Below, in pieces: positions 1 through 5,308 of a stretch of DNA of 5,361 bases. A model generated the notes under the pieces. The model was not told where the DNA came from. It worked only from the letters and a program-made list of their open reading frames with translations, and made no database searches. Made by a program: the position numbers and the translations under genes. Within the stretch, counting starts at the first letter, position 1; each line of letters opens with the position of its first letter. Source of the DNA: a bacterium (lineage in GTDB: Bacteria; Cyanobacteriota; Sericytochromatia; S15B-MN24; VGJW01). The stretch covers positions 1 to 5,361 of the forward strand of contig JAJYIO010000227.1 of NCBI GenBank assembly GCA_021790035.1. Direction: 5' to 3'.

Positions 1-7
1 CTAGGGT

Positions 8-271
8 ATGGCCAGTTCGAAAGGCGAGAGCGACGAACTCTCGCAGAAATCAGGCGGCGACTCGCCAGCAGCTGGCGGTGCTTTGCCCCTGGTACCACTG
101 GATGAGGAGGCGAATCCCCCGATGGCGCGCGTCAAGCCCGGCAAGCCCTTCGCAATGCAAGTACGCAACGGAAAGGCCCGCCTCGAGCTGGTTCGCCGGG
201 TCGCCGAGCGGGGGGGCATTCGCCACGTCTTTGCAGGAACTCTCAAGCTGAGCCTGCCTGGTCCCCGCTGA
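8..271 (+). CDS. Doubtful small hypothetical protein (87 aa)
   Basis: I do not recognise this protein. The frame opens after an in-frame TAG at 2-4, starts with ATG at 8 and ends with TGA, giving 87 residues. The first 38 residues are rich in Ser, Gly, Pro and acidic residues. From a second ATG at 122 (Met39) the protein becomes basic (Arg/Lys-rich, with a run LELVRRVAERGG), and a GGAGG lies 11 nt before that ATG, so the true product could be only about 49 aa. Third codon positions are moderately GC-rich, which fits coding but also fits chance in GC-rich DNA. It converges on the M23 gene. An overlapping minus-strand frame (1-246) looks less protein-like. There is no signal peptide, membrane segment or known motif. 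The upstream region lies outside the window, so the start context of the first ATG cannot be judged. Confidence 0.35.
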   Translation: MASSKGESDELSQKSGGDSPAAGGALPLVPLDEEANPPMARVKPGKPFAMQVRNGKARLELVRRVAERGGIRHVFAGTLKLSLPGPR

Positions 272-367
272 CGCGAGGGGCCGTCTGCAGGCCCGCTGAC
301 TCGCCGCGTTCGGCCGTCCGCCCCCGGCCCGAGTTCATCAGGCGGGCGACTTCAAGCCGGGAGCGCT

Positions 368-1930
368 CTACAGCACCTTCATCGGGTTGATCGGCCGCCC
401 GTGAATCCGGACCTCGAAGTGCAGGTGAGGGCCGGTCGCATCCCCGGTCATTCCCACCCGGCCGATCTCCTGGCCTGCATGCACGCGTTCGCCGTCGTGG
501 ACCAGGAGCTTGGAGGCGTGAGCATATCGGGTCATCACGCCACCGCCGTCGCTGATGTCGATGGACTCCCCGTAACCGGATTCCCAGCCGGCCCGGATCA
601 CCACGCCGCCCTTGGCCGCATCGATCGGGGTGCCCATGGGAGCCCCGATATCGATTCCCTGGTGGAATTCCTTCCCTCGGGGGCCAAATGGGCTCGTGAT
701 GTCATGGTCGGCCAGCGGCCAGCGAAAGACCGAGTCGAGGGCCCGTCCGAGAGCCCCGAAGAGACCGCGGTGGCCCCGCACGAACTTCGAGCGCGGCCGG
801 TAGCCGCGGAACTTTGCTCGTGAATGCCGAGGCCGCTCGATGACCGGCGGATCGCCCGGCAGGAATACCACCTCCCGGTGGTGGAGAACCGTGACACCGG
901 GGTTGTAGCGTGCGAACGTGGCGAGATCGATGTGGCGCCTCTTGAGGAAGCGAGCGATCGAGTCGCCCGTTACCACGGTGTGGTAGTAGCCATCGGCTGG
1001 CGGGACCAGAAGCCTCCGCCCGGATCGGACCCGATCGCCCGGCATCAGGTGATTGGCGGCCAGGAGGGTGTTCGTGGACAACCCGAACCGATGGGCGACG
1101 ATCGCAGGGTCGTGGACTCCAGCAGGGACGACGTAGTGCCGTGTGAGAACAACGGGCGCCGCAGGTGCCGGGAGTCCCCCGACCGGATTGACGGAGGCCG
1201 GCAATACACCGGCGCGAGCTGCGCTGGCCACCGGGCCCACCGCAACCGGTGCGGCACCGGCAGCCACCGGGGGCACGGCGGCCGCTGTCGTCTGCGCGGG
1301 GTTCGAAGTCGGAGCCGCCGGGATCGCAAGACGTTCGCCGATCCGGAGCGTGGCCTTGGCATCGAGGTGATTGGCTGCCAGGAGGGCCTCGAGGCGCACA
1401 TGCTGGCGCTCGGCAATCCGGCCCAGGATATCGCCCGACTGGACGACATACACCGCCGGTGCCACCGGAGCCAGGCGAGCGCTCCCGCCGACCTGAACGG
1501 GCTGAGAAACCGTCGGACGGCTAGCGCGGTGGGCCGACGAATGGCCGCTCAGCACGAGATAGCCGACCGGGAGGACCACGGCAATGCCGAGCACCCCGAG
1601 CAGGATCCGGCCCATGGAATCGTTGCGACGCCTGCGCGCCCGGTACTCCTGGAGGGGGGTTCCTGCATACAGCCCCGGTTGAAAGCGGAGAACGCCGAGC
1701 TCCGGCTCGTTCGAGATCACCGTACCGACGGGTCTATCCACGACGGTCTCGAGCCCGCGAGAGGCCGGACGCCAGAGGCCAACCTTGTGCGACAGGTGCT
1801 GCCGGCCGGCCGAATGGTCCGACAGACCCGCGAGGTTGAGGGGCACCGTGGCCGATCCGGCTTCCTCGTACCGGAAGGTTCCGATCCTGGGCGCGTCGTC
1901 GTCGGCGTTCAGCAAGGATTCAGACCGCAA
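368..1930 (-). CDS. Membrane-anchored LysM/M23 peptidoglycan endopeptidase
   Basis: This is a predicted zinc metallopeptidase that cleaves peptide cross-links in peptidoglycan on the outer face of the membrane. Counting from TTG at 1930 it has 520 residues. Residues 1-108 are a predicted cytoplasmic segment ending in an Arg cluster (RARRRR). A single hydrophobic helix lies at about 109-129, so the rest should be outside. Three LysM-like domains follow at about 160-204, 265-310 and 315-358. An Ala/Pro/Val-rich linker joins the first two, and a basic linker precedes the peptidase. The C-terminal M23 domain (about 404-520) has the full zinc and catalytic set: HQGID (H423, D427), H471 in YAHAS, and HLHFE (H502, H504), so it should be active. 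The open frame could extend seven codons to another TTG at 1951, but GGAGG sits 5 nt before the TTG at 1930 and nothing similar precedes 1951. The stop is TAG. The cytoplasmic segment matches no domain I know. Confidence 0.95.
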   Translation of the reverse strand: MRSESLLNADDDAPRIGTFRYEEAGSATVPLNLAGLSDHSAGRQHLSHKVGLWRPASRGLETVVDRPVGTVISNEPELGVLRFQPGLYAGTPLQEYRARRRRNDSMGRILLGVLGIAVVLPVGYLVLSGHSSAHRASRPTVSQPVQVGGSARLAPVAPAVYVVQSGDILGRIAERQHVRLEALLAANHLDAKATLRIGERLAIPAAPTSNPAQTTAAAVPPVAAGAAPVAVGPVASAARAGVLPASVNPVGGLPAPAAPVVLTRHYVVPAGVHDPAIVAHRFGLSTNTLLAANHLMPGDRVRSGRRLLVPPADGYYHTVVTGDSIARFLKRRHIDLATFARYNPGVTVLHHREVVFLPGDPPVIERPRHSRAKFRGYRPRSKFVRGHRGLFGALGRALDSVFRWPLADHDITSPFGPRGKEFHQGIDIGAPMGTPIDAAKGGVVIRAGWESGYGESIDISDGGGVMTRYAHASKLLVHDGERVHAGQEIGRVGMTGDATGPHLHFEVRIHGRPINPMKVL

Positions 1931-2056
1931 TAGGGCCTCCAGCACTGGCAAGACGTTGCTGCATTGCGTGATCTATTTGGCCCTTGGTATGGAAGGCGCG
2001 GGACAAGCTGCCTGATCCATACGACCACCCGCCATCGGGTGCCGGCCGTGAAGAAC
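1931..2056 (-). promoter_or_regulatory. Leader (5' UTR) of the M23 gene with two small hairpins
   Basis: If transcription starts about 7 nt after the -10 box at 2063-2068, the M23 mRNA has a leader of about 125 nt. Two inverted repeats can be seen in it. CACCCG/CGGGTG with a 4-nt loop lies at 2026-2041, and GTATGG/CCATAC pairs 1987-1992 with 2017-2022. I compared it by eye with the conserved cores of the c-di-GMP and c-di-AMP riboswitches, which often control cell-wall hydrolases, and found no match. It may be an unassigned structured leader or simply an ordinary UTR. Confidence 0.35.
1936..1940 (-). promoter_or_regulatory. Ribosome binding site deciding the M23 gene start
   Basis: GGAGG on the minus strand lies 5 nt upstream of TTG at 1928-1930. 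The other candidate starts in the frame (TTG at 1951, GTG at 1945) have no purine-rich site before them. This supports the rare TTG start at 1930 and a 520-residue product. The next in-frame ATG comes only at the membrane helix and would remove the whole N-terminal segment. Confidence 0.7.
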
Positions 2057-2062
2057 ATCTTT

Positions 2063-2091
2063 ATGTTACCAGGCAAGCAGGGCATTGTCAA
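2063..2091 (-). promoter_or_regulatory. Sigma70-type promoter for the M23 gene
   Basis: A perfect -35 hexamer TTGACA (2086-2091) is followed, after exactly 17 nt, by TAACAT (2063-2068), which matches the -10 consensus at four of six positions including the key second A and final T. It lies in the gene-free stretch, points toward the M23 gene and sits downstream of the hairpin that should end tal transcription. It is the clearest promoter in the window. Confidence 0.75.
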
Positions 2092-2158
2092 AGCAGCCCG
2101 CACCGATCCGGTTCCCCGCTCGAGACCCGGCACCGAGGCCCTGATGGCGCCAAACAGA

Positions 2159-2191
2159 GCCAGGGGCCCTCTCCACTCGAGGGCCCCTGGC
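2159..2191 (-). terminator. Candidate intrinsic terminator, probably for tal
   Basis: This is a perfect 13-bp GC-rich inverted repeat (arms 2159-2171 and 2179-2191) with a 7-nt loop. On the minus strand it is followed by CTCTGTTTGG, a weak T-tract; the plus-strand flank has no T run, so minus-strand orientation fits better. It lies 37 bp past the edge of the palindromic element at 2229, so before that element arrived it would have been close behind the tal stop codon. It also insulates the M23 promoter. The poor U-tract leaves room for a different role, such as an mRNA-stabilising hairpin. Confidence 0.55.
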
Positions 2192-2228
2192 AAAGAAAAG
2201 CTGACCAGGTGGACGCCGGCGCCCGGGT

Positions 2229-2412
2229 CTAGCCTGGACTATTCATGACCCGCTACTCGACCGTCGCATCTCGGCCCGCCTGCTTCGTTGCACCGCGGTC
2301 CGTCGGTCCTCACGTACTGTTCAAGTACGCTGCGTCCCTCGGGCCTTGTGCGCCTCGCATCCGGACCGATCTGCTCGGTCTCGCTACGCGAGCCGTGAAT
2401 AATCCAGGCTAG
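2229..2412. mobile_element. MITE-like near-palindromic element with terminal inverted repeats and CTAG boundaries
   Basis: The outer 25 bases at each end (2229-2253 and 2388-2412) are inverted copies matching at 21 of 25 positions, starting CTAGCCTGGA on both strands. Similarity continues loosely inward: GCAC/GGNCCG blocks recur in both halves. The centre is a perfect CGTACT-5-AGTACG hairpin (2313-2329), so the element is a nearly complete imperfect palindrome. A subterminal hairpin CTCGC-TAC-GCGAG lies at 2380-2392. CTAG at both outer edges may be a 4-bp target duplication, leaving a 176-bp core (2233-2408), or may be part of the repeat. There is no coding capacity, which fits a non-autonomous element moved by a transposase elsewhere. 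It abuts tal so closely that its boundary CTAG contains the tal stop codon. A purely local structural element, not a mobile one, cannot be excluded without finding other copies. Confidence 0.65.
2313..2329. repeat. Central hairpin of the palindromic element
   Basis: The arms CGTACT (2313-2318) and AGTACG (2324-2329) flank a 5-nt loop. The centre, near position 2321, coincides with the midpoint of the whole element (2229-2412), which shows that the element is organised as one large palindrome and is not just two short end repeats. Confidence 0.7.
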
Positions 2413-3071
2413 CGCGCTGCGACGGGTTGCTTGCGGCCCTGCCAGTCCTTGAGGAACTTCTCCAGGCCGCTGTCGGTCAGCGGGTGATGATACATCTGCT
2501 TGAGCACCTTGAAAGGCATCGTGCAGATGTCGGCCCCGAGTTTGGCGGCCTGCGTGACGTGGAGCGGGTGCCGCACCGAGGCTACCAGGACCTCGGTGTC
2601 GAAGTCGTAGTTGGCGTAGATCTGCACGATCTCCTCGATGAGACCCATGCCCTCCCAGCCCTCGTCGTCGATGCGCCCGATGAAGGGGCTGACCAGCTAG
2701 GCTCCGGCCTTGGCAGCCAGCAAAGCCTGGTTGGCCGAGAACACGAGGGTGACGTTGGTGTGGATTCCCGCGGCCTTGCACTCCTTGACGGCCTTGAGGC
2801 CCTCGATGGTGCACGGGACCTTGACGTAGACATTGGGCGCCCACTTGGCAAACTCTCGGGCCTCCTTCATCATCCCGGCGGCGTCCAGCGAGATGGTCTC
2901 CGCGCTGACCGGTCCGGGGACGAGGGACGAGATCTCGAGGATCAGGTCCTTGAAGTCGACCTCGCCCTCCCGGGCGACCAAAGAGGGGTTGGTCGTGACA
3001 CCGTCGAGAACGCCCCACGCGGCAGCCTCGCGAATCTCTTGCAGGTTGCCCGTGTCCAGGAAGAGCTTCAT
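2409..3071 (-). pseudogene. tal: Transaldolase of the TalC/FSA family, interrupted by an in-frame TAG at codon 125
   Basis: The intact protein would have 220 residues, the normal length for this small transaldolase family, which moves a dihydroxyacetone unit between sugar phosphates in the non-oxidative pentose phosphate pathway. Visible signatures are LFLDT (D6), GVTTNPS (N28), the Schiff-base lysine in VKVPCT (K84) and TNVTLVFS. Codon 125 (2697-2699) is TAG. The same frame continues without any shift through VSPFIGR (R133), SVRHPLHV (S165 region) and PFKVLKQMYHHPLTDSG to a second TAG at 2409. F130, where true fructose-6-phosphate aldolases carry Tyr, favours transaldolase activity. Truncation at residue 124 would remove phosphate-binding residues and inactivate the barrel. 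The start is ATG at 3071 with GGAGG 10 nt upstream. A sequencing error, recent nonsense mutation or read-through are all possible. An internal ATG at 2648 could in principle restart translation, but half a barrel should not work. Confidence 0.9.
2697..2699 (-). other. In-frame amber codon inside tal
   Basis: TAG stands between GCC (Ala124) and CTG (Leu126), just before the conserved VSPF strand. Relatives, as I recall them, carry Thr, Ser, Glu, Tyr or similar at this variable position. A single change from GAG, TCG or TAC would create the stop. No base is gained or lost around it. Confidence 0.9.
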
Positions 3072-3081
3072 ATCCAGGTTT

Positions 3082-3086
3082 CCTCC
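3082..3086 (-). promoter_or_regulatory. Ribosome binding site of tal
   Basis: GGAGG followed by AA, 10 nt before ATG at 3069-3071. The site supports this start, which also matches the family N-terminus (M-K-L-F-L-D-T). Confidence 0.7.
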
Positions 3087-3104
3087 GTCGCTATCCGGCG
3101 TTCA

Positions 3105-3113
3105 ATTGTAACA
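3105..3113 (-). promoter_or_regulatory. Extended -10 promoter element for tal
   Basis: TGT-TACAAT on the minus strand gives five of six matches to TATAAT, preceded by the TGN extension. No good -35 hexamer is found 16-18 nt upstream (the region is C/G-rich), which is typical of extended -10 promoters. The predicted transcript would begin about 27 nt before the tal ATG. It sits between the lipoprotein stop and tal, so tal can be transcribed on its own. Confidence 0.5.
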
Positions 3114-3139
3114 CCCGAAGCGAGCGGGAGCGGGAATCG

Positions 3140-3796
3140 TCAGTATCCAGGCGCCGCCTGTGAGGCGACCGAGGTGCCCGAACTGGATGTGTAGCCAGAA
3201 ACCGAGCTGTACGTGCCAGTCGACCCGAGATTGGGAACGCCAGTCGATCCGAGATTGGGAACGCCGGTCGTCGAGCTGGTATCCGAGGAAGACAGCGTCG
3301 ACACCGAAACGCTGGCTCCGTCGATGAAGTGAAAGGTCGCGTCGTAGGTGAAGTCGTACTCCTGGTTCTGCCCGGGATCGAGGGTCGATACCTGCTGGGT
3401 CTGCGGAGAGCCCATGGCCGTGCCGCTGTCGGTGAACTGCACCGTCAAGGTCCCGGATAGCGGAACCTGGGTGGAATTGGATACCGTGACATGCGCCGTG
3501 GCGGTACCCGCGAACCCCAAGAATCCCGGCTTGTCGAAGCTCGAAACCACCGCGGTAAGCTGCCCCTCCTGGAGAGGCGGGTTGTAGGTCTGCGCCGGAA
3601 CGGGCGTCGGCGTGACGATCTGCGGCTCGGTCTGTTGAGCCTGGACGACAGCCGATGTGGTGGTGACCGGTGTCGAGACCCCCGCGAGCTGCACGTTGCC
3701 GCACCCAGAGGCCAGGATGCCCCCTGCCGCAGCCAGTACCGCCAGAGACGCCACGGACCGGCGTCGTATGGGGTGTAGGCGGACTTTGAGCGTCAC
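3140..3796 (-). CDS. Secreted lipoprotein with Ig-like domain and Ser/Gly/Thr-rich repeat tail
   Basis: The product has 218 residues from a GTG start at 3796; GGAG lies 6 nt upstream. The N-terminus is basic (KVRLHPIRRR), followed by a hydrophobic stretch and the lipobox LASGC, so Cys32 should be lipidated and the protein anchored to a membrane surface. Residues 38-75 form a Thr/Pro/Gln-rich linker. Residues 76-170 look like one beta-sandwich: alternating hydrophobic strands such as ATAHVTVSNS and GTLTVQFTDSG, then a LDPGQ turn, resembling FxLYD or CARDB-type domains. The tail (171-218) is low-complexity and contains two copies of TGVPNLGS (177-184, 185-192). The function is unknown; a binding or envelope-surface role is inference. 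The open frame runs further upstream to 4300, but that part lies inside the helicase gene in another frame and lacks a start like this one. The stop is TGA. Confidence 0.85.
   Translation of the reverse strand: MTLKVRLHPIRRRSVASLAVLAAAGGILASGCGNVQLAGVSTPVTTTSAVVQAQQTEPQIVTPTPVPAQTYNPPLQEGQLTAVVSSFDKPGFLGFAGTATAHVTVSNSTQVPLSGTLTVQFTDSGTAMGSPQTQQVSTLDPGQNQEYDFTYDATFHFIDGASVSVSTLSSSDTSSTTGVPNLGSTGVPNLGSTGTYSSVSGYTSSSGTSVASQAAPGY
3215..3270. repeat. 24-bp tandem repeat, two copies plus a partial third
   Basis: Units at 3215-3238 and 3239-3262 differ at one base, and a partial third (about 8 bp with one change) follows at 3263-3270. The unit length is a multiple of three, so each copy adds eight residues (TGVPNLGS on the minus strand) to the lipoprotein tail without changing frame. 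Confidence 0.85.
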
Positions 3797-3802
3797 GGTT
3801 TT

Positions 3803-3806
3803 CTCC
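3803..3806 (-). promoter_or_regulatory. Ribosome binding site deciding the lipoprotein GTG start
   Basis: GGAG with a 6-nt spacer (AAAACC) before GTG at 3794-3796. The resulting N-terminus is a normal-length lipoprotein signal peptide (Cys at 32), which confirms the choice over the much longer open frame. Confidence 0.75.
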
Positions 3807-3814
3807 AGCAATGA

Positions 3815-3862
3815 GGGGCTTTCCCCATTTATCGCCCGGAGGATGACGGCTTCGGTAAAGCC
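3815..3862 (-). promoter_or_regulatory. Hairpins in the lipoprotein leader
   Basis: On the minus strand GGCTT-TACCG-AAGCC (3848-3862) is followed by GGGG-AAAG-CCCC (3815-3826). The second ends 8 nt before the GGAG ribosome binding site. Such a pair could affect translation or be a small structured leader. I cannot match it to a known riboswitch, and I see no convincing -35/-10 pair in the 124-bp gap, so whether the lipoprotein has its own promoter is open. Confidence 0.3.
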
Positions 3863-3884
3863 AAGGTTAGCTCGAAGGTAAGGC

Positions 3885-3910
3885 GAAACTAAATCAAGCC
3901 AGCGCCTGGC
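3885..3910 (-). terminator. Candidate weak intrinsic terminator after the helicase gene
   Basis: GCCAG-GCG-CTGGC (3898-3910) forms a perfect 5-bp stem starting 10 nt after the helicase stop codon. On the minus strand it is followed directly by TTGATTTAGTTT, the only T-rich tail after a hairpin in this gap. The stem is short for an efficient terminator, so partial read-through into the lipoprotein gene is likely. Confidence 0.45.
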
Positions 3911-3920
3911 GAGTTCCCGG

Positions 3921-5306
3921 TCAGACTCGCGAGGAGACGGCCCGGCGGCGGCCCTTGGGCGCGGACTCGACACCGGCGGGCCGAGAATCCGCCTCCTGGA
4001 TGAGCGGATGGTCCGCCAGCAAGGCGGCCACCAAAGTGACGGGATCCGCCGTGTGGAGCAGGTGGCGAGCCAGGGCAAGGTGTGCGTCGGCGCGCTTGCC
4101 GGCGAAGCCAACGAATTCCTCGAGAGCAGGGCCCCTGCGAACCTGAGGGGGCCGCGTCCTGACCACCGGTTCGACCGGGACCTGCTCGGGCGCGGGAGCC
4201 GCCGCCGGTCGCTGGCTCCCGATGACCGCCTCGATCCGAGCGTAGCTGCGCTCCTCCCGCGGCGACACCAGGGTGATCGAAGTCCCTCGCTTGCCCGCAC
4301 GCCCCGTCCGGCCGCTACGGTGGACGTAGTGCTCGACGCTCTGCGGAACCTCGTAATTGATCACGTGACTGACGCCGGCGACGTCCAGCCCGCGGGCTGC
4401 CACCTCGGTCGCCACGAGGATCCGGATGCTCCCGGCGCGATAGGCCTCGAGCACCGCGAAGCGCTGCGCTTGATTCATGTCACCGTGCAGGCAGTCGGCC
4501 GAGAAGCCCGCCGCCTTGAGCTTGCGCGCCAACCAGGGAGTCTCGCTCTTGGTCTGGCAGAAGATGATGCAGGACTCGAGCCGCTCGCCCTTGAGCACCT
4601 CGATCAACGTCTCGAGCCGCTTCTCTGCGGTCGTGCGAACGGCCCGGTGGGTGATCTCGGTCGGCGTGCGCTCGGCCGGCTCCGCCTGGAGCCGCTTGGC
4701 TTCATGCATGTACTTGCGCGCCAGGGCCAGAATATCCTTGGGGAACGTGGCCGAGAACAAGAGCGTCTGCTTGCGGTTGCGAGCCGCATCGAGGATGAAC
4801 TCGAGATCGTTCTTGAAGCCCATATCGAGCATCTCGTCCGCCTCATCCAGAACCACCGTCTTGATGTTGTCCAGCCGCAACACGCCGCGCTCCAGCAGAT
4901 CGCGGACTCGTCCCGGAGTGCCGACCAGCAGGGCCGACCACTGCGCAGCCATCATGTGCTCCTTGATCGGGACCCCGCCGTAGACCGCCGAGACGAGCGT
5001 CAACCCCGCAGCGGCACGGTGGAGCTCGGACGCGACCTGGAGCGCGAGTTCACGCGTGGGGGCCATGATCAACGCCTGGCACTCCGGCCGGAGCGGATCG
5101 ATCCGGTTGAGGATCGGGAGCCCGAACGCCAGGGTCTTGCCCGAACCGGTCTTGGCCTGGACCATCAGGTCGGTCCCCTCCATCACGGCCGGAATCGACA
5201 GGCGCTGTACCGGCGTCGGATGGGTGTAACCCATCTGGGTGAGCCCCTCAAGAAGCTCTTTGCGCAGATGAAAGGAACGAAAATCAGGCGTTTTTTCCAA
5301 GGTCAT
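3921..5306 (-). CDS. DEAD-box ATP-dependent RNA helicase
   Basis: This 461-residue protein unwinds RNA duplexes using ATP, probably in ribosome assembly or mRNA turnover in the cytoplasm. All core motifs are present in order: Q motif (F9/F12 upstream, TPVQ with Q34), motif I AKTGSGKT (51-58), Ia PTRELA (83-88), GG (110-111), Ib TPGR (130-133), II DEAD (154-157), III SAT (185-187), IV IIFCQTK (247-253), V ATEVAARGLD (299-308) and VI HRSGRTGRAG (329-338). Motif V has Glu where Asp is usual. After a Pro/Ala-rich linker (about 368-395) a short helical segment containing DPVTLVAALLADHP ends in a basic tail (KGRRRAVSSRV). This resembles the CsdA/CshA-type region after the core, but no RNA-binding domain such as DbpA is visible. 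ATG at 5306 is the first possible start, since an in-frame TAA lies two codons upstream (5310-5312). No clear Shine-Dalgarno site precedes it. The stop is TGA. Confidence 0.97.
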   Translation of the reverse strand: MTLEKTPDFRSFHLRKELLEGLTQMGYTHPTPVQRLSIPAVMEGTDLMVQAKTGSGKTLAFGLPILNRIDPLRPECQALIMAPTRELALQVASELHRAAAGLTLVSAVYGGVPIKEHMMAAQWSALLVGTPGRVRDLLERGVLRLDNIKTVVLDEADEMLDMGFKNDLEFILDAARNRKQTLLFSATFPKDILALARKYMHEAKRLQAEPAERTPTEITHRAVRTTAEKRLETLIEVLKGERLESCIIFCQTKSETPWLARKLKAAGFSADCLHGDMNQAQRFAVLEAYRAGSIRILVATEVAARGLDVAGVSHVINYEVPQSVEHYVHRSGRTGRAGKRGTSITLVSPREERSYARIEAVIGSQRPAAAPAPEQVPVEPVVRTRPPQVRRGPALEEFVGFAGKRADAHLALARHLLHTADPVTLVAALLADHPLIQEADSRPAGVESAPKGRRRAVSSRV

Positions 5307-5308
5307 GC

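Noticed and set aside
272..367. Terminator between the left small frame and the M23 gene
   Set aside because: Short GC stems exist (GGGCC/GGCCC at 278-294 and GCCG/CGGC near 303-314), but none has a T-rich tail in either direction.
824..1933. Long plus-strand open frame (369 codons)
   Set aside because: It is antisense to the M23 gene, is Arg/Gly-rich without motifs, and arises from the high GC content; the minus strand encodes a complete LysM/M23 protein there.
1931..2056. c-di-AMP or c-di-GMP riboswitch before the M23 gene
   Set aside because: Attractive by context, but none of the conserved core sequences that I know can be found in the leader.
2409..2648. C-terminal half of tal as a separate gene starting at ATG 2648
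   Set aside because: A GGAGG lies only 2 nt before this ATG, and the 16 codons upstream of it, back to the TAG, are also conserved family sequence. It is the second half of one interrupted gene.
368..2699. Genome-wide reassignment of TAG to an amino acid
   Set aside because: The M23 gene and tal both end with TAG at the normal family end points. Reading through adds 9 residues to the M23 protein and runs tal into the palindrome. This favours TAG as an ordinary stop here.
2239..3018. 259-codon minus-strand frame through tal and the palindromic element
   Set aside because: It is out of frame with the conserved transaldolase residues, has low-complexity Arg/Gly composition and runs into the non-coding palindrome.
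2427..3194. 255-codon plus-strand frame over tal
   Set aside because: Antisense shadow of tal; no recognisable motif, and the opposite strand carries the family signatures.
3215..3270. CRISPR-like repeat
   Set aside because: The units are directly adjacent without spacers and lie in frame inside a coding region.
3102..3704. Minus-strand frame with RSQSR-type repeats
   Set aside because: This is the lipoprotein's 24-bp repeat read in a wrong frame; the lipoprotein frame has a signal peptide, lipobox and ribosome site.
3797..4300. Upstream extension of the lipoprotein frame
   Set aside because: It overlaps the helicase 3' end in another frame, is Arg/Ser-rich, and would bury the lipoprotein signal peptide in the middle of the protein.
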